Source of the DNA: Deltaproteobacteria bacterium
GTDB taxonomy: Bacteria > Desulfobacterota > Binatia > UBA9968
Assembly: GCA_005878685.1 (NCBI GenBank)
Contig: VBLN01000103.1
Span: forward strand, 7,010-18,889
Length of the DNA: 11,880 bases
Direction: 5' to 3'
Below the pieces are notes generated by a model. The model was given only the letters and a program-made list of their open reading frames with translations, made no database searches and was not told the DNA's origin. Within the stretch, counting starts at the first letter, position 1. Every line of letters begins with the position of its first letter. Position numbers and translations under genes: made by a program. Below, one piece after another: positions 1 to 5,796 of the stretch.

Positions 1-305
1 AACTGCTAATCCAAAATCGACCAAGACCAGCGGGCTTTGGATATGAACCCGAAAAAATCCTCCTCTAACACGTAAAACGATAGGGTTTGATGTCTTGGAA
101 TCCCTCCATTCCTGTCTGGAGGCGATTTCATACAAGAGCCACTATGGAGAAACCGTCATTCTTTCATAACGGATGCGTGGATGCGTCTATCAAAAGGAGA
201 TAGCGGTGCGGCTGAAGTCTTCGCTTTGGAGCGGCGGGCCTAATGAACTGGCTCAGACTAGTACGAGGGCCGAGTTTGAGGCGAACGGACTCTGCGCGTG
301 TACGC
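1..305. other. Intergenic stretch without a clear gene
   Basis: No convincing coding region or RNA gene is visible here. A short perfect hairpin (CCTCCA at 103-108 pairing with TGGAGG at 117-122) is present but has no T-run, so it is not a clear terminator. A 37-codon GTG-initiated frame at 206-319 has an AAGGAGA box five bases upstream. It overlaps the end of the minus-strand gene that follows, and its product resembles nothing I know, so it is not called as a gene. Confidence 0.5.
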
Positions 306-917
306 CTATAAGCCCTTAACTACAGAGGCATCCCAGGTCTCACTTTGACCCGCTTCGGCCTCTTGGCCATTCTTTGATCCGTGACTGCTTCTTTTTGCGT
401 ACATTTGGACAAACAAGGCGTGTAATGAAGATGGTGTAAGCTCTTCCGTATGGCAGTCGCCTTGGGAAGTTTGGTATTGGATGATCATCAATTCGTCACC
501 TCTGGAGATCTGACGAAGACGGGCATCTTTAGAATCGATATAGGCGCCAATCACGCGTAGAGCCGTACGCGTGCTATACGGATCTGGCATGCCGACGTTT
601 TCTCGTCTCGCCTGACCCGCGCATTCCAGCCGTTCGACATCCTCCGGACTGTAAGAGAGTTTCATGTCGACTGAAGACGGGCTCCACGGATAGCGGTCCG
701 GTAATATCTCCCACATGATCCGAAAACCCACATTACGGAGGTCGTTTAGCAAGGATACCTTGGATAGTTGCCTCCGAGCCGTGGCGCGAACGATATAGTT
801 CTCTCCCTCGCATGTTATCTCAACTAGTTCCGCACGCAGCGCTTCTAAACCATCTCCGATGGCGCGCAGTGCCTTGGAATAATCCTTGATGCAGCGCGGC
901 AAATCTTCATTTGTCAT
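306..917 (-). CDS. Hypothetical protein, 203 aa, unknown function
   Basis: I do not recognise this protein. The start is placed at the ATG at 917 because a strong Shine-Dalgarno sequence (GGGAGG, 925-930) lies 7 bases upstream. The open frame extends five codons further, to a TTG at 932, but that codon overlaps the ribosome-binding site. The product is soluble, with no signal peptide or membrane segment. An N-terminal mixed alpha/beta region of about 90 residues is followed by a helix-rich part that includes a Tyr-Ser-Pro-Glu-Asp segment, and then by a hydrophilic Ser/Gly/Gln/Glu-rich tail over the last 30 residues that is probably disordered. It stands alone: nothing is co-directional within 1.3 kb upstream and nothing is seen downstream. 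I found no clear promoter or terminator. The clean ribosome-binding site and intact frame make a real gene very likely. Confidence 0.75.
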   Translation of the reverse strand: MTNEDLPRCIKDYSKALRAIGDGLEALRAELVEITCEGENYIVRATARRQLSKVSLLNDLRNVGFRIMWEILPDRYPWSPSSVDMKLSYSPEDVERLECAGQARRENVGMPDPYSTRTALRVIGAYIDSKDARLRQISRGDELMIIQYQTSQGDCHTEELTPSSLHALFVQMYAKRSSHGSKNGQEAEAGQSETWDASVVKGL

Positions 918-1160
918 AGACAATCCTCCCAAGACTCAGTCCTTTGATTCACGCTTCTTGTCGACCTATTCCCAACCTTGCAGAAAAAGAGTGAGCAACA
1001 CTTGTGCCAAAGGGCTGGATATCCGAACAAGCTCTTGTTTTTAGAGAATGCCTTAAGAAAAGAGCGGAAAAAAATTGTACTGTTTCAAAATATGTCACAG
1101 CTATCAAGGAGACAGCTGTCACTAAGTGGCTGGACTTGACATGCCCACGCTTCTTGCGGC
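918..1160. other. Intergenic region between the 203-aa gene and tRNA-Leu
   Basis: This AT-rich gap carries the upstream region of the minus-strand 203-aa gene; its ribosome-binding site is at 925-930. It also has a perfect 10-bp palindrome, GACAGCTGTC, at 1111-1120 that could be a protein-binding site, though nothing else supports that. A 61-codon GTG-initiated frame at 1004-1189 lacks a ribosome-binding site and runs into the tRNA promoter, so it is not called. Confidence 0.4.
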
Positions 1161-1189
1161 TTGACGCGGTAGAGGTGATGAGCTATTGA
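1161..1189 (+). promoter_or_regulatory. Candidate promoter of tRNA-Leu
   Basis: TTGACG at 1161-1166 is separated by 17 bases from TATTGA at 1184-1189. The -35 matches consensus at five of six positions; the -10 is weak, with only its first three bases matching. The -10 ends 11 bases before the mature tRNA 5' end, which would leave a very short leader. A second TTGACA at 1136-1141 has no -10 at suitable spacing. Confidence 0.4.
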
Positions 1190-1200
1190 TTTTCTCCTAC

Positions 1201-1287
1201 GCCGGAGTGGTGGAACTGGTAGACGCGCTGGACTCAAAATCCAGTGGGGCTTGCCCCGTGGGGGTTCGATTCCCCCCTCCGGCACCA
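1201..1287 (+). tRNA. tRNA-Leu (anticodon CAA), 3' CCA encoded
   Basis: All cloverleaf parts are visible. The acceptor stem GCCGGAG (1201-1207) pairs perfectly with CTCCGGC (1277-1283), followed by discriminator A and an encoded CCA at 1285-1287. The anticodon stem CTGGA/TCCAG encloses the loop CTCAAAA, giving anticodon CAA, which reads the leucine codon UUG. A long class II variable arm (GGGG-cttg-CCCC) is present, as expected for tRNA-Leu. The T arm is GGGGG/CCCCC around TTCGATT. The gene is single, with no other tRNA in the window. tRNA 3' ends are common integration sites for mobile elements, but I see no integrase and no second copy of the 3' end here. Confidence 0.97.
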
Positions 1288-1352
1288 AGTAACTCAACTA
1301 CGGGCACCCAAATTTTAACCAATAGCTTCTTTGGGAAGACCCTAACGATAGC

Positions 1353-1380
1353 GGGACCACGATCGTTGGTCGTCCCTTTT
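1353..1380 (+). terminator. Possible rho-independent terminator after tRNA-Leu
   Basis: About 65 bases past the tRNA, GACCA and TGGTC form a stem around a 7-base loop, extended by G-C pairs across a small bulge (GGGACCA...TGGTCGTCCC), and directly followed by TTTT. The position suits ending the tRNA transcript. The stem is imperfect and the T-run short, so the call is moderate. Confidence 0.4.
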
Positions 1381-1906
1381 GCGAGCACATCGTAGTCTGC
1401 AGCTTCCCATAAGTCTCTTCACTCCGGGTTTTGTGGCTTCCAATTATCATTGCTACGTGCTCAGGCATCCGGCAGAGCAAACACTACCACGAAGCTATCG
1501 GTGTCAATTTCTCTTTCTTTTTTGTCCGTCGAGTGCCTTTTGTCGCTGGGTGTTTCTATGGATCAGGAAAAGTCACCCATCGATAATCACCCTAATGGGT
1601 CATGGTCTTCCGTCTACTCTAGGGAAAATTATTCTGCGCGGTCAGGGGGCCTCCTCACTACAATCGAACCGAGAATGCGGCACCAGAGTTTCGAATCTTA
1701 GAATTAGGCCACTGCAGAATCTCTCGCAGTTACACGAGGCGTAGGATCATAGGAAAATCTCCTCTGCTGGAGGCTTTTCCAGACATCCCGATTTAACCAT
1801 AAGTTCCAAAAAATTCTTATTTACGCCGTATTAGGCCTTGGCATTACCATTGCAAAATAGAAGGGTGGTTTAGTAGATGTGGGCTATTTGCGGGTTCTGG
1901 CAATAT
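1381..1906. other. Gene-poor stretch downstream of tRNA-Leu
   Basis: No frame here has a ribosome-binding site or a recognisable product; the 121-codon frame at 1379-1744 (TTG start, Cys/Phe/Arg-rich, low complexity) looks like chance. The only structure of note is an inverted repeat at 1752-1780: GGAAAA pairs with TTTTCC outside, and CCTC with GAGG inside. It could be a folded RNA element or a relic of a terminator. Confidence 0.4.
1752..1780. repeat. Imperfect inverted repeat (stem-loop)
   Basis: GGAAAA at 1752-1757 is the exact complement of TTTTCC at 1775-1780. Inside, CCTC and GAGG pair around a small loop, with a 3/1-base internal loop separating the two stems. No gene end lies next to it, so a terminator role is not supported by context. 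Confidence 0.35.
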
Positions 1907-1926
1907 TTGTTAGTATAAGGTAATAT

Positions 1927-1955
1927 TTGACTATAATTGGCAATGGTGATATAAA
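1927..1955 (+). promoter_or_regulatory. Strong sigma70-type promoter upstream of the 54-aa membrane protein
   Basis: TTGACT at 1927-1932 (five of six consensus) and TATAAA at 1950-1955 (five of six) are separated by exactly 17 bases, making this the best promoter match in the window. Transcription would start near 1962 and give a leader of about 77 bases before the ATG at 2039. A perfect TATAAT also occurs at 1932-1937, overlapping the -35, with only a poor TTGTTA 19 bases upstream of it. Confidence 0.65.
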
Positions 1956-2038
1956 AGCGTAGTACGTCTGCGGTTACGCGAGTTGTTGTGGATTCGATTG
2001 TAGGGAAACAATAGGGACGCGAAAGGGGGAAGTAAACG

Positions 2039-2203
2039 ATGAAAGTTTGGCTAGGGATACTTTCCACTTCTTTTCTCATGGCGATAATTCTTGTGATGCT
2101 TGTCATCGTCATCGCGTTCCGAACTTACGCGCCGACAGGAAAAGATCGTGAGGTCAATAGGGACGGGTCTAGAAATTCTGAAGTCGCTATATGGTGGCGA
2201 TAG
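2039..2203 (+). CDS. Small single-pass membrane protein, 54 aa, unknown function
   Basis: This 54-codon frame runs from ATG at 2039 to TAG at 2201. A purine-rich Shine-Dalgarno-like sequence (AAAGGGGGA, 2022-2030) sits 8 bases upstream, and a near-consensus promoter lies at 1927-1955. Residues 5-27 are one long hydrophobic stretch rich in Ile, Val, Leu and Met, preceded by Lys2. After it come about 27 polar residues (several Arg, Asp, Glu, Lys, Asn) ending in Trp-Trp-Arg. This fits a single-span inner-membrane microprotein or an uncleaved signal anchor; no lipobox cysteine and no obvious cleavage site are present. The leader contains a small ATTGT/ACAAT stem. The function is unknown; such proteins often modulate larger membrane complexes, but no partner is evident next to it. 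Promoter, ribosome-binding site and transmembrane composition together make a real gene likely. Confidence 0.6.
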   Translation: MKVWLGILSTSFLMAIILVMLVIVIAFRTYAPTGKDREVNRDGSRNSEVAIWWR

Positions 2204-2274
2204 AGAGACCAGCATAGTGATTGTTGAAAAGCCGCATCATTTGTGGTTTCCCGGTCTATAGTCTTCTTAGCTCC

Positions 2275-2415
2275 TCAATCCAAATCTTCCCCGCCACCGT
2301 TTTGTCCTCGATAAGTTTGTCCGATTTTCTGCGCTTTAGCTTCGATCTCTTTGCGCTCCGCGATGAACTTATAACCGTTGGCTATTGCTTTCCGGAAAGC
2401 AGCAGTTACTTCCAT
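2275..2415 (-). CDS. Possible small charged protein, 46 aa
   Basis: The frame runs from ATG at 2415 to a TGA at 2275. The product is rich in Lys, Glu, Ala and Gln in its first 30 residues, which suggests an amphipathic helix, and ends with a Gly-Gly-Gly-Glu-Asp tail. This looks more protein-like than the Ser/Phe/Leu-rich frame on the opposite strand at 2221-2424. It starts 45 bases after the stop of the J-domain gene on the same strand, so it could be co-transcribed. Against it, GCGAGG abuts the ATG with no usable spacing and an in-frame TAG lies four codons upstream. It may be the remnant of a longer gene. Confidence 0.3.
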   Translation of the reverse strand: MEVTAAFRKAIANGYKFIAERKEIEAKAQKIGQTYRGQNGGGEDLD

Positions 2416-2460
2416 CCTCGCTAACTAGAATTCGAAAGTAAGGTTCTGCTGAGCAGGGTT

Positions 2461-2928
2461 CTAAAGACCGGTGTTGAACACGTTGTAAATATGACCGCAT
2501 TTGTCACAAAAGACGACCATGAAGGGTGAACTGGTCAATTTTTTACGACCGGTCGATATATCGCCGCCCTTTCTAGAAACGATGTGTTCCATCCCATCCA
2601 CCGAACAACCAGGACAGCGAGGCTCACCATGACTTTGGGGCTTGGCGCTATGTTTGAAGCGAAAACCTTTTCCCGAATCTTCGTTGCCATTTGATTTCTC
2701 AGCTCGATCATCTTCATCTTTCCCATCTTTGTCCATGAGATTTTTATAGGCTTCTAAAACGAGCCGAAATTTCTCCGCTGCTTCCCTGTTCCCTGGATTG
2801 CGATCGGGGTGGTATTTCAGCGCAAGTTTATGAAAGGCCCTTTTAATCTCCTCGTAAGCAGCGTTCGGCTCCAAGCCGAGGGCTTCGTAATAGATAGTCG
2901 TACCGTTCGAATTGGAATCCATCACCAA
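2461..2928 (-). CDS. Short J-domain (DnaJ-like) protein with C-terminal zinc ribbon, 155 aa
   Basis: Residues 12-65 form a J domain: Tyr-Tyr-Glu-Ala-Leu-Gly-Leu at 13-19, the helix [16 protein letters not shown] segment at 29-42 with the Hsp70-stimulating HPD triad at 40-42, and the helix [15 protein letters not shown] segment. An acidic/Lys-rich linker (66-100) follows. The C-terminus carries two CxxC pairs (C105/C108 and C141/C144, the second in a Phe-Cys-Asp-Lys-Cys-Gly context), as in a zinc ribbon. It lacks the Gly/Phe region, the four-CxxCxGxG zinc domain and the substrate-binding domains of true DnaJ, so it is probably a specialised co-chaperone that recruits DnaK to one client. The start is uncertain: TTG (2928), GTG (2925) and ATG (2922) are consecutive in-frame options, and AAAGG lies 6, 9 and 12 bases upstream of them, which favours TTG or GTG. 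It diverges from the protease-like gene at 3017. Confidence 0.85.
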   Translation of the reverse strand: MVMDSNSNGTTIYYEALGLEPNAAYEEIKRAFHKLALKYHPDRNPGNREAAEKFRLVLEAYKNLMDKDGKDEDDRAEKSNGNEDSGKGFRFKHSAKPQSHGEPRCPGCSVDGMEHIVSRKGGDISTGRKKLTSSPFMVVFCDKCGHIYNVFNTGL

Positions 2929-3016
2929 TGCTTGCCTTTCATAAGAGTAGAAGACCTATACGCAGGATTTGTACCAACGTGTCGAGCAGTTGTAAGGTGC
3001 TGTTTCTTCGCGAGAA

Positions 3017-3679
3017 ATGTTGAGAAATTTGCCGAATGAAATGCCAGAAATGGCACTAAAATGTGTCGTAAATGTCTTACTCCTATCGCGGTTCTTGCTT
3101 GATATAAAGCTGCCTAGGCTTTCCCTCATGCGCTATATCGATGTCAATGACTCGGAAGCGGTTTTGCGGGCCATCAGGCTCTGCGCGCCCGAGTGCCCCA
3201 TCGACATGATTGTTCATACGCCCGGAGGACTTGTGCTGGCCGCCGATGAGATCGTCATGGACGAGAACGCAGTTCTCGGTCCCGTAGATCCCCAGGTCGG
3301 TCAATCGCCTGCCTCCCCGATCCTGAGCGTGCTCGAGCACAAGGAACCGAAGGATATCGATGACCAAACTTTCATTTCAGCCGATATCGCCCGCAAGGCA
3401 GTTGCCCAGATGCGGGCTACGGTTCGTGAATTGCTCTCCGAGCGCCTGTCCGGCGAAAGGGCGAGCGCGCTTGCTGAGAAGCTCACGAGCGGCACTTGGA
3501 CGCATGACTACCCGATTACTGCCCAGGAGGCGAAAGCGATGGGCCTTCCAGTAACCACTGAGATGCCCCCTGAGATCTATCAGCTCATGAGTTTCTTCCC
3601 TCAACCTACATGTACTCATGGAGGGGTAGAATACATTCCGGTTCCTCACCCAGGAGGACAGCGGGAAAGAAAGGCTTGA
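3017..3679 (+). pseudogene. Damaged serine dehydrogenase proteinase (SDH/ClpP-fold) gene
   Basis: Most of the open 220-codon frame is plainly the SDH_protease family (PF01972): MRYIDVNDSE at 38-47, the HTPGGLVLA segment, ADEIVMDENAVLGPVDPQ, TWTHDYPI, and a C-terminal Gly-Val-Glu-Tyr-Ile-Pro-Val-Pro. In family members as I know them, HTPGGLVLA is followed by roughly 30-35 residues ending in a Met-Ser-Gly-Gly-Thr motif with the nucleophilic serine, and only then Leu-Ala-Ala-Asp-Glu-Ile. Here the two ends are fused at about 3236-3247, so the catalytic serine is missing. The N-terminus is also off: residues 1-37 do not match the family's membrane segment and lead-in. In the +1 frame, codons at 3108-3125 read Ser-Cys-Leu-Gly-Phe-Pro, which resembles the missing sequence and implies a one-base loss near 3125. 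The ribosome-binding site at 3017 is poor. The product is probably inactive. It ends 3 bases from the convergent DUF488 gene. Confidence 0.6.
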
Positions 3680-3682
3680 CAG

Positions 3683-4222
3683 CTACTCAAAAAGCGATCT
3701 GTCTGCCTTCGTCTTTGGATAAGTAAGCCGCTCGCTTTCGATGACGGCAAAAGAAGTCAAATCGTGGGACTGGAGACTCGTTTCCGAAAGAATGTGGCGG
3801 ACTTCCAATTTTCTTAGGGTAAGGGCGTCGGCGATGAGCGAGCGGTGGCAACGCCAAGGCACGGCCTCAGCACACATGAGCGCAAGTCTCTTTTTTTGAG
3901 CCGCTGCGATCAGAGCTCGAAGGGCGTCCCAAAATTCATCCGACTGCATGTAGTCGGCAAATCCTCTAAAGCTCACGTTGCGCCATCCGAGATTGAGGGA
4001 ACTCTTGGCTGGCTTCCGCAATCCTCCCAGTTTCTTCTGATGTGCGTATTCGATCCCTTCGCTATGAAGAGCTTGCTTTAGCGCATCCAGATTGAATTGG
4101 GGAACGTGCCTAGACCTTGGCACGGTGCGCACGTCTACGAGCAACTCAATTTCGTAATGCTTGAGAATTTTTAGAAACTCATCGATCCGTCGAGTGGAAT
4201 GGCCGATGGTAAAGATAGCCAT
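3683..4222 (-). CDS. DUF488 family protein, 179 aa
   Basis: This is a full-length DUF488 (PF04343) member. Its hallmarks are TIGHSTR at 5-11, VDVRTVPRSR at 29-38, Gln-Phe-Asn-Leu at 42-45, Leu-Gly-Gly-Leu-Arg at 65-69, Phe-Arg-Gly-Phe-Ala-Asp-Tyr-Met at 85-92, and the conserved C117-x-E119...C125-H126-R127 block. The family has no settled biochemical role; the conserved Arg and Cys-His-Arg residues suggest a phosphate- or nucleic-acid-related function, but that is inference. The protein is cytoplasmic, with no signal peptide or membrane span. The ATG at 4222 has no Shine-Dalgarno sequence. Only 9 bases separate it from the MITE-like element at 4232-4380, which probably replaced the native leader and promoter. 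The stop lies 3 bases from the stop of the convergent SDH-type gene. Confidence 0.9.
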   Translation of the reverse strand: MAIFTIGHSTRRIDEFLKILKHYEIELLVDVRTVPRSRHVPQFNLDALKQALHSEGIEYAHQKKLGGLRKPAKSSLNLGWRNVSFRGFADYMQSDEFWDALRALIAAAQKKRLALMCAEAVPWRCHRSLIADALTLRKLEVRHILSETSLQSHDLTSFAVIESERLTYPKTKADRSLFE

Positions 4223-4231
4223 TTAGCTAAC

Positions 4232-4380
4232 GAGGCTGTAGAAAAAGTCTCAACCACCAAACAAAATGGCCAATTGGGGGTACCAAAATGGTCTCCCGAT
4301 CTATGATCGTGGCTTAAACGCCAAATACGGAGGTCGTTTTTCTTGCAAAATTTTGGATCTACCTTTTTCTATACAGCCTC
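4232..4380. mobile_element. MITE-like element, 149 bp, with imperfect terminal inverted repeats
   Basis: The left end reads GAGGCTGTAGAAAAAG (4232-4247). The reverse complement of the right end (4363-4380) reads GAGGCTGTATAGAAAAAG, identical apart from a 2-base TA insertion. AAC occurs directly outside both ends (4229-4231 and 4381-4383), consistent with a 3-bp target duplication. The interior has no coding capacity, contains two related CAAAATGG segments, and has a small CGATC-TAT-GATCG stem near its centre. Ends with GAGGCTGT-x-GAAAAAG are, from memory, common on bacterial IS elements and their deletion derivatives; no transposase is in the window. The element lies between npdG and the DUF488 gene and ends 9 bases before the DUF488 ATG. 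An intergenic structured repeat unrelated to transposition is the alternative. Confidence 0.5.
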
Positions 4381-4382
4381 AA

Positions 4383-4397
4383 CGCTCAGGATGAGCG
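4383..4397 (-). terminator. Small hairpin after npdG, possible operon end
   Basis: CGCTCA (4383-4388) and TGAGCG (4392-4397) form a perfect 6-bp stem around a 3-base loop, about 50 bases past the npdG stop codon. No T-run follows on the minus strand (the next bases are TTGAGG), so intrinsic termination is doubtful. Confidence 0.22.
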
Positions 4398-4446
4398 CCG
4401 TGTTTTGCGTGTCCGCTCCGTCCTCTTGTTATGTCTCTTCTTTGAG

Positions 4447-5034
4447 TCACGCGCAGCGTACAACGTCGATGATATAGGCGTTGGCAGCTGGACCGGCATC
4501 GAAGGCGCGTGCGCCAAGCAGCTGGATGATTTCCATAACCTTTTGCTTGGCCACATCGCTGTCCCCGCAGACCAGCACATCCCCGAGGGAGGAGTGAGCA
4601 TCCTGCAAATCGACCGCAGAAATGTTATGCAGCGCTCCCACCACCGGGATCTCTAAGCCCAAAATTGTCTGCGCTTCCTGAAGCGCAGAACCTGCCGGGG
4701 GGACAAAGGGTTTACCCTTTCTCAATGGGACGACCGCATCGACCACGATTTTGTTCTTTAGACCATTCCCCAGTTCCTTAACCATCTGTTCATGACCTTC
4801 ATAGGGAACAGCAACGATGATAAATTCCGCCTCTTTGATCGCTTCTGAGTTCAATTTGCCTACGATTAACTCTTTTCCCAGGATTCGATTAAGTTCATCC
4901 GCCGCCTGCTGAGCTCGCCCTTGATCCCGCGAGCCAACTATCACCCTGATTTTGGGCCGCGCTAAACGTAGCGTCAGACCTCGACCGAGACTGCCTGTTC
5001 CCCCTACAATCGCAATAATGATTTCTTTTTCCAT
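4447..5034 (-). CDS. npdG: F420-dependent NADP(H) oxidoreductase (NpdG/Fno), C-terminally short
   Basis: This cytoplasmic enzyme transfers hydride between coenzyme F420 and NADP, linking the F420 pool to NADPH. The dinucleotide-binding loop GGTGSLGRGL is at residues 11-20. Gly-Ser-Arg at 34-36 after the second strand is the usual determinant for the NADP 2'-phosphate. Further family segments are VVGALHNISA (131-140), VLVCGDSD (153-160) and DAGPAANA (179-186). It is the last gene of the F420 operon, starting 6 bases after cofE, with no clear Shine-Dalgarno sequence, so it probably depends on translational coupling. The oddity is the end: the protein stops at residue 195, about 15 residues after the conserved Asp-Ala-Gly-Pro, whereas family members such as archaeal Fno continue about 20 residues further into a C-terminal helix. 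Neither alternative frame past 4470 restores a convincing family tail. A late frameshift or a natural short form are both possible. Confidence 0.88.
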   Translation of the reverse strand: MEKEIIIAIVGGTGSLGRGLTLRLARPKIRVIVGSRDQGRAQQAADELNRILGKELIVGKLNSEAIKEAEFIIVAVPYEGHEQMVKELGNGLKNKIVVDAVVPLRKGKPFVPPAGSALQEAQTILGLEIPVVGALHNISAVDLQDAHSSLGDVLVCGDSDVAKQKVMEIIQLLGARAFDAGPAANAYIIDVVRCA

Positions 5035-5040
5035 GGAATC

Positions 5041-5796
5041 TCAGAAGTTGCGAAAGAGATCCTCCGTCTCCGGACGGAGAAGCTCTCTGGCCGATCCTTC
5101 CTCTCGTTCCGCCGTGTAACCGCGAATGAGCACAGCTGGGACTCCGTCCCTCTTACCCATCACCAACTCCGCGGCTGAAGCGATCTCATCGGCGACGGCC
5201 GCCAGGGAAGCCCTAAGCTCATAACCGTGTCGATCTTTTTTGCCCCGATCGTCTTTCAATGGCTTAAGCCCGGAGACGCCGACAGCCACATCCACCGTTC
5301 CCAGTCGCCAGGGACGGCCAAAACTGTCGCTGATGATGACCGCTGGCGCAACACCAATTGACTGCCGAATCTGCTCTCTGATCTCTCGCGCCGAACGATC
5401 AGGGTCCTGAGGCAAAAGTGCGACTTGGCCCAATCCGACATTCGAAAGATCCACACCTGCATTGGCGCAGATAAAGCCGTGATGAGTTTCTACGATGATC
5501 GTCCCTCCACCCATCCGAACAATACGGCGGCTCTCTTTAAGAATGACCTCAATGATCGAAGCGTCCTTCCCCAGCTGCCGCGATAGTTCCGAGGCCTTTG
5601 CCGAAGGCTTCACCTCAGCTAATGAGATCATTCGACCTTCCGCCTTGGAAACGATTTTATGAGCCACGACCAGAATATCGTCTGCGCTCAGAGAGAGACC
5701 GAGCCGGGAGCAGCCCTCGATGATGATTCTGGCGACGGAGTCGCCCCGCTTCACTTCCCCCAATCCTTCTATCCCGATGATCTCAAGCCGCTTCAT
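5041..5796 (-). CDS. cofE: Coenzyme F420:L-glutamate ligase
   Basis: CofE adds L-glutamate residues to F420-0 in a GTP-dependent reaction, giving F420-1 and longer gamma-linked polyglutamate tails (EC 6.3.2.31/6.3.2.34). At 251 residues it matches stand-alone archaeal-type CofE and lacks the nitroreductase-like C-terminal domain fused to it in mycobacterial FbiB. Recognisable blocks are VVAHKIVSKAEGR (43-55), GFICANAGVDLSNV (107-120), LPQDPDRSA (128-136), the ISDSFGRPWRLGTVDVAVG region (155-174), and the Asp/Gly-containing loop around 182-191. Asp and Glu residues in these blocks bind the divalent metals and GTP in the characterised enzyme. The ATG overlaps the cofC stop in an ATGA junction (5793-5796), which implies coupled translation. 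npdG follows 6 bases downstream. Nothing looks damaged. Confidence 0.96.
   Translation of the reverse strand: MKRLEIIGIEGLGEVKRGDSVARIIIEGCSRLGLSLSADDILVVAHKIVSKAEGRMISLAEVKPSAKASELSRQLGKDASIIEVILKESRRIVRMGGGTIIVETHHGFICANAGVDLSNVGLGQVALLPQDPDRSAREIREQIRQSIGVAPAVIISDSFGRPWRLGTVDVAVGVSGLKPLKDDRGKKDRHGYELRASLAAVADEIASAAELVMGKRDGVPAVLIRGYTAEREEGSARELLRPETEDLFRNF

Noticed and set aside
261..282. Short similarity to the conserved 23S rRNA AGTACGAGAGGACC segment (AGTACGAGGGCC)
   Set aside because: The match is about a dozen bases, with no flanking rRNA sequence or structure.
206..319. 37-codon GTG frame with an AAGGAGA box upstream
   Set aside because: The ribosome-binding site is decent, but the frame is very short, matches nothing, and overlaps the 3' end of the convergent 203-aa gene.
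1004..1189. 61-codon GTG-initiated frame upstream of tRNA-Leu on the plus strand
   Set aside because: It has no ribosome-binding site, its end overlaps the likely tRNA promoter, and the product is unrecognisable. The amino-acid composition is protein-like, so it is not excluded, but support is too weak.
1201..1287. tRNA-Leu as the attachment site of an integrated element
   Set aside because: No integrase and no repeat of the tRNA 3' end occur in the window. Kept only as a weak hypothesis.
1379..1744. 121-codon frame on the plus strand
   Set aside because: It has a TTG start without a Shine-Dalgarno sequence, and the product is Cys/Ser/Arg-rich with no domain. The start overlaps the T-run of the putative tRNA terminator. 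Likely chance.
2221..2424. 67-codon plus-strand frame rich in Ser, Phe and Leu
   Set aside because: Its composition is typical of the complement of a charged coding frame; the minus-strand 46-aa frame explains it better.
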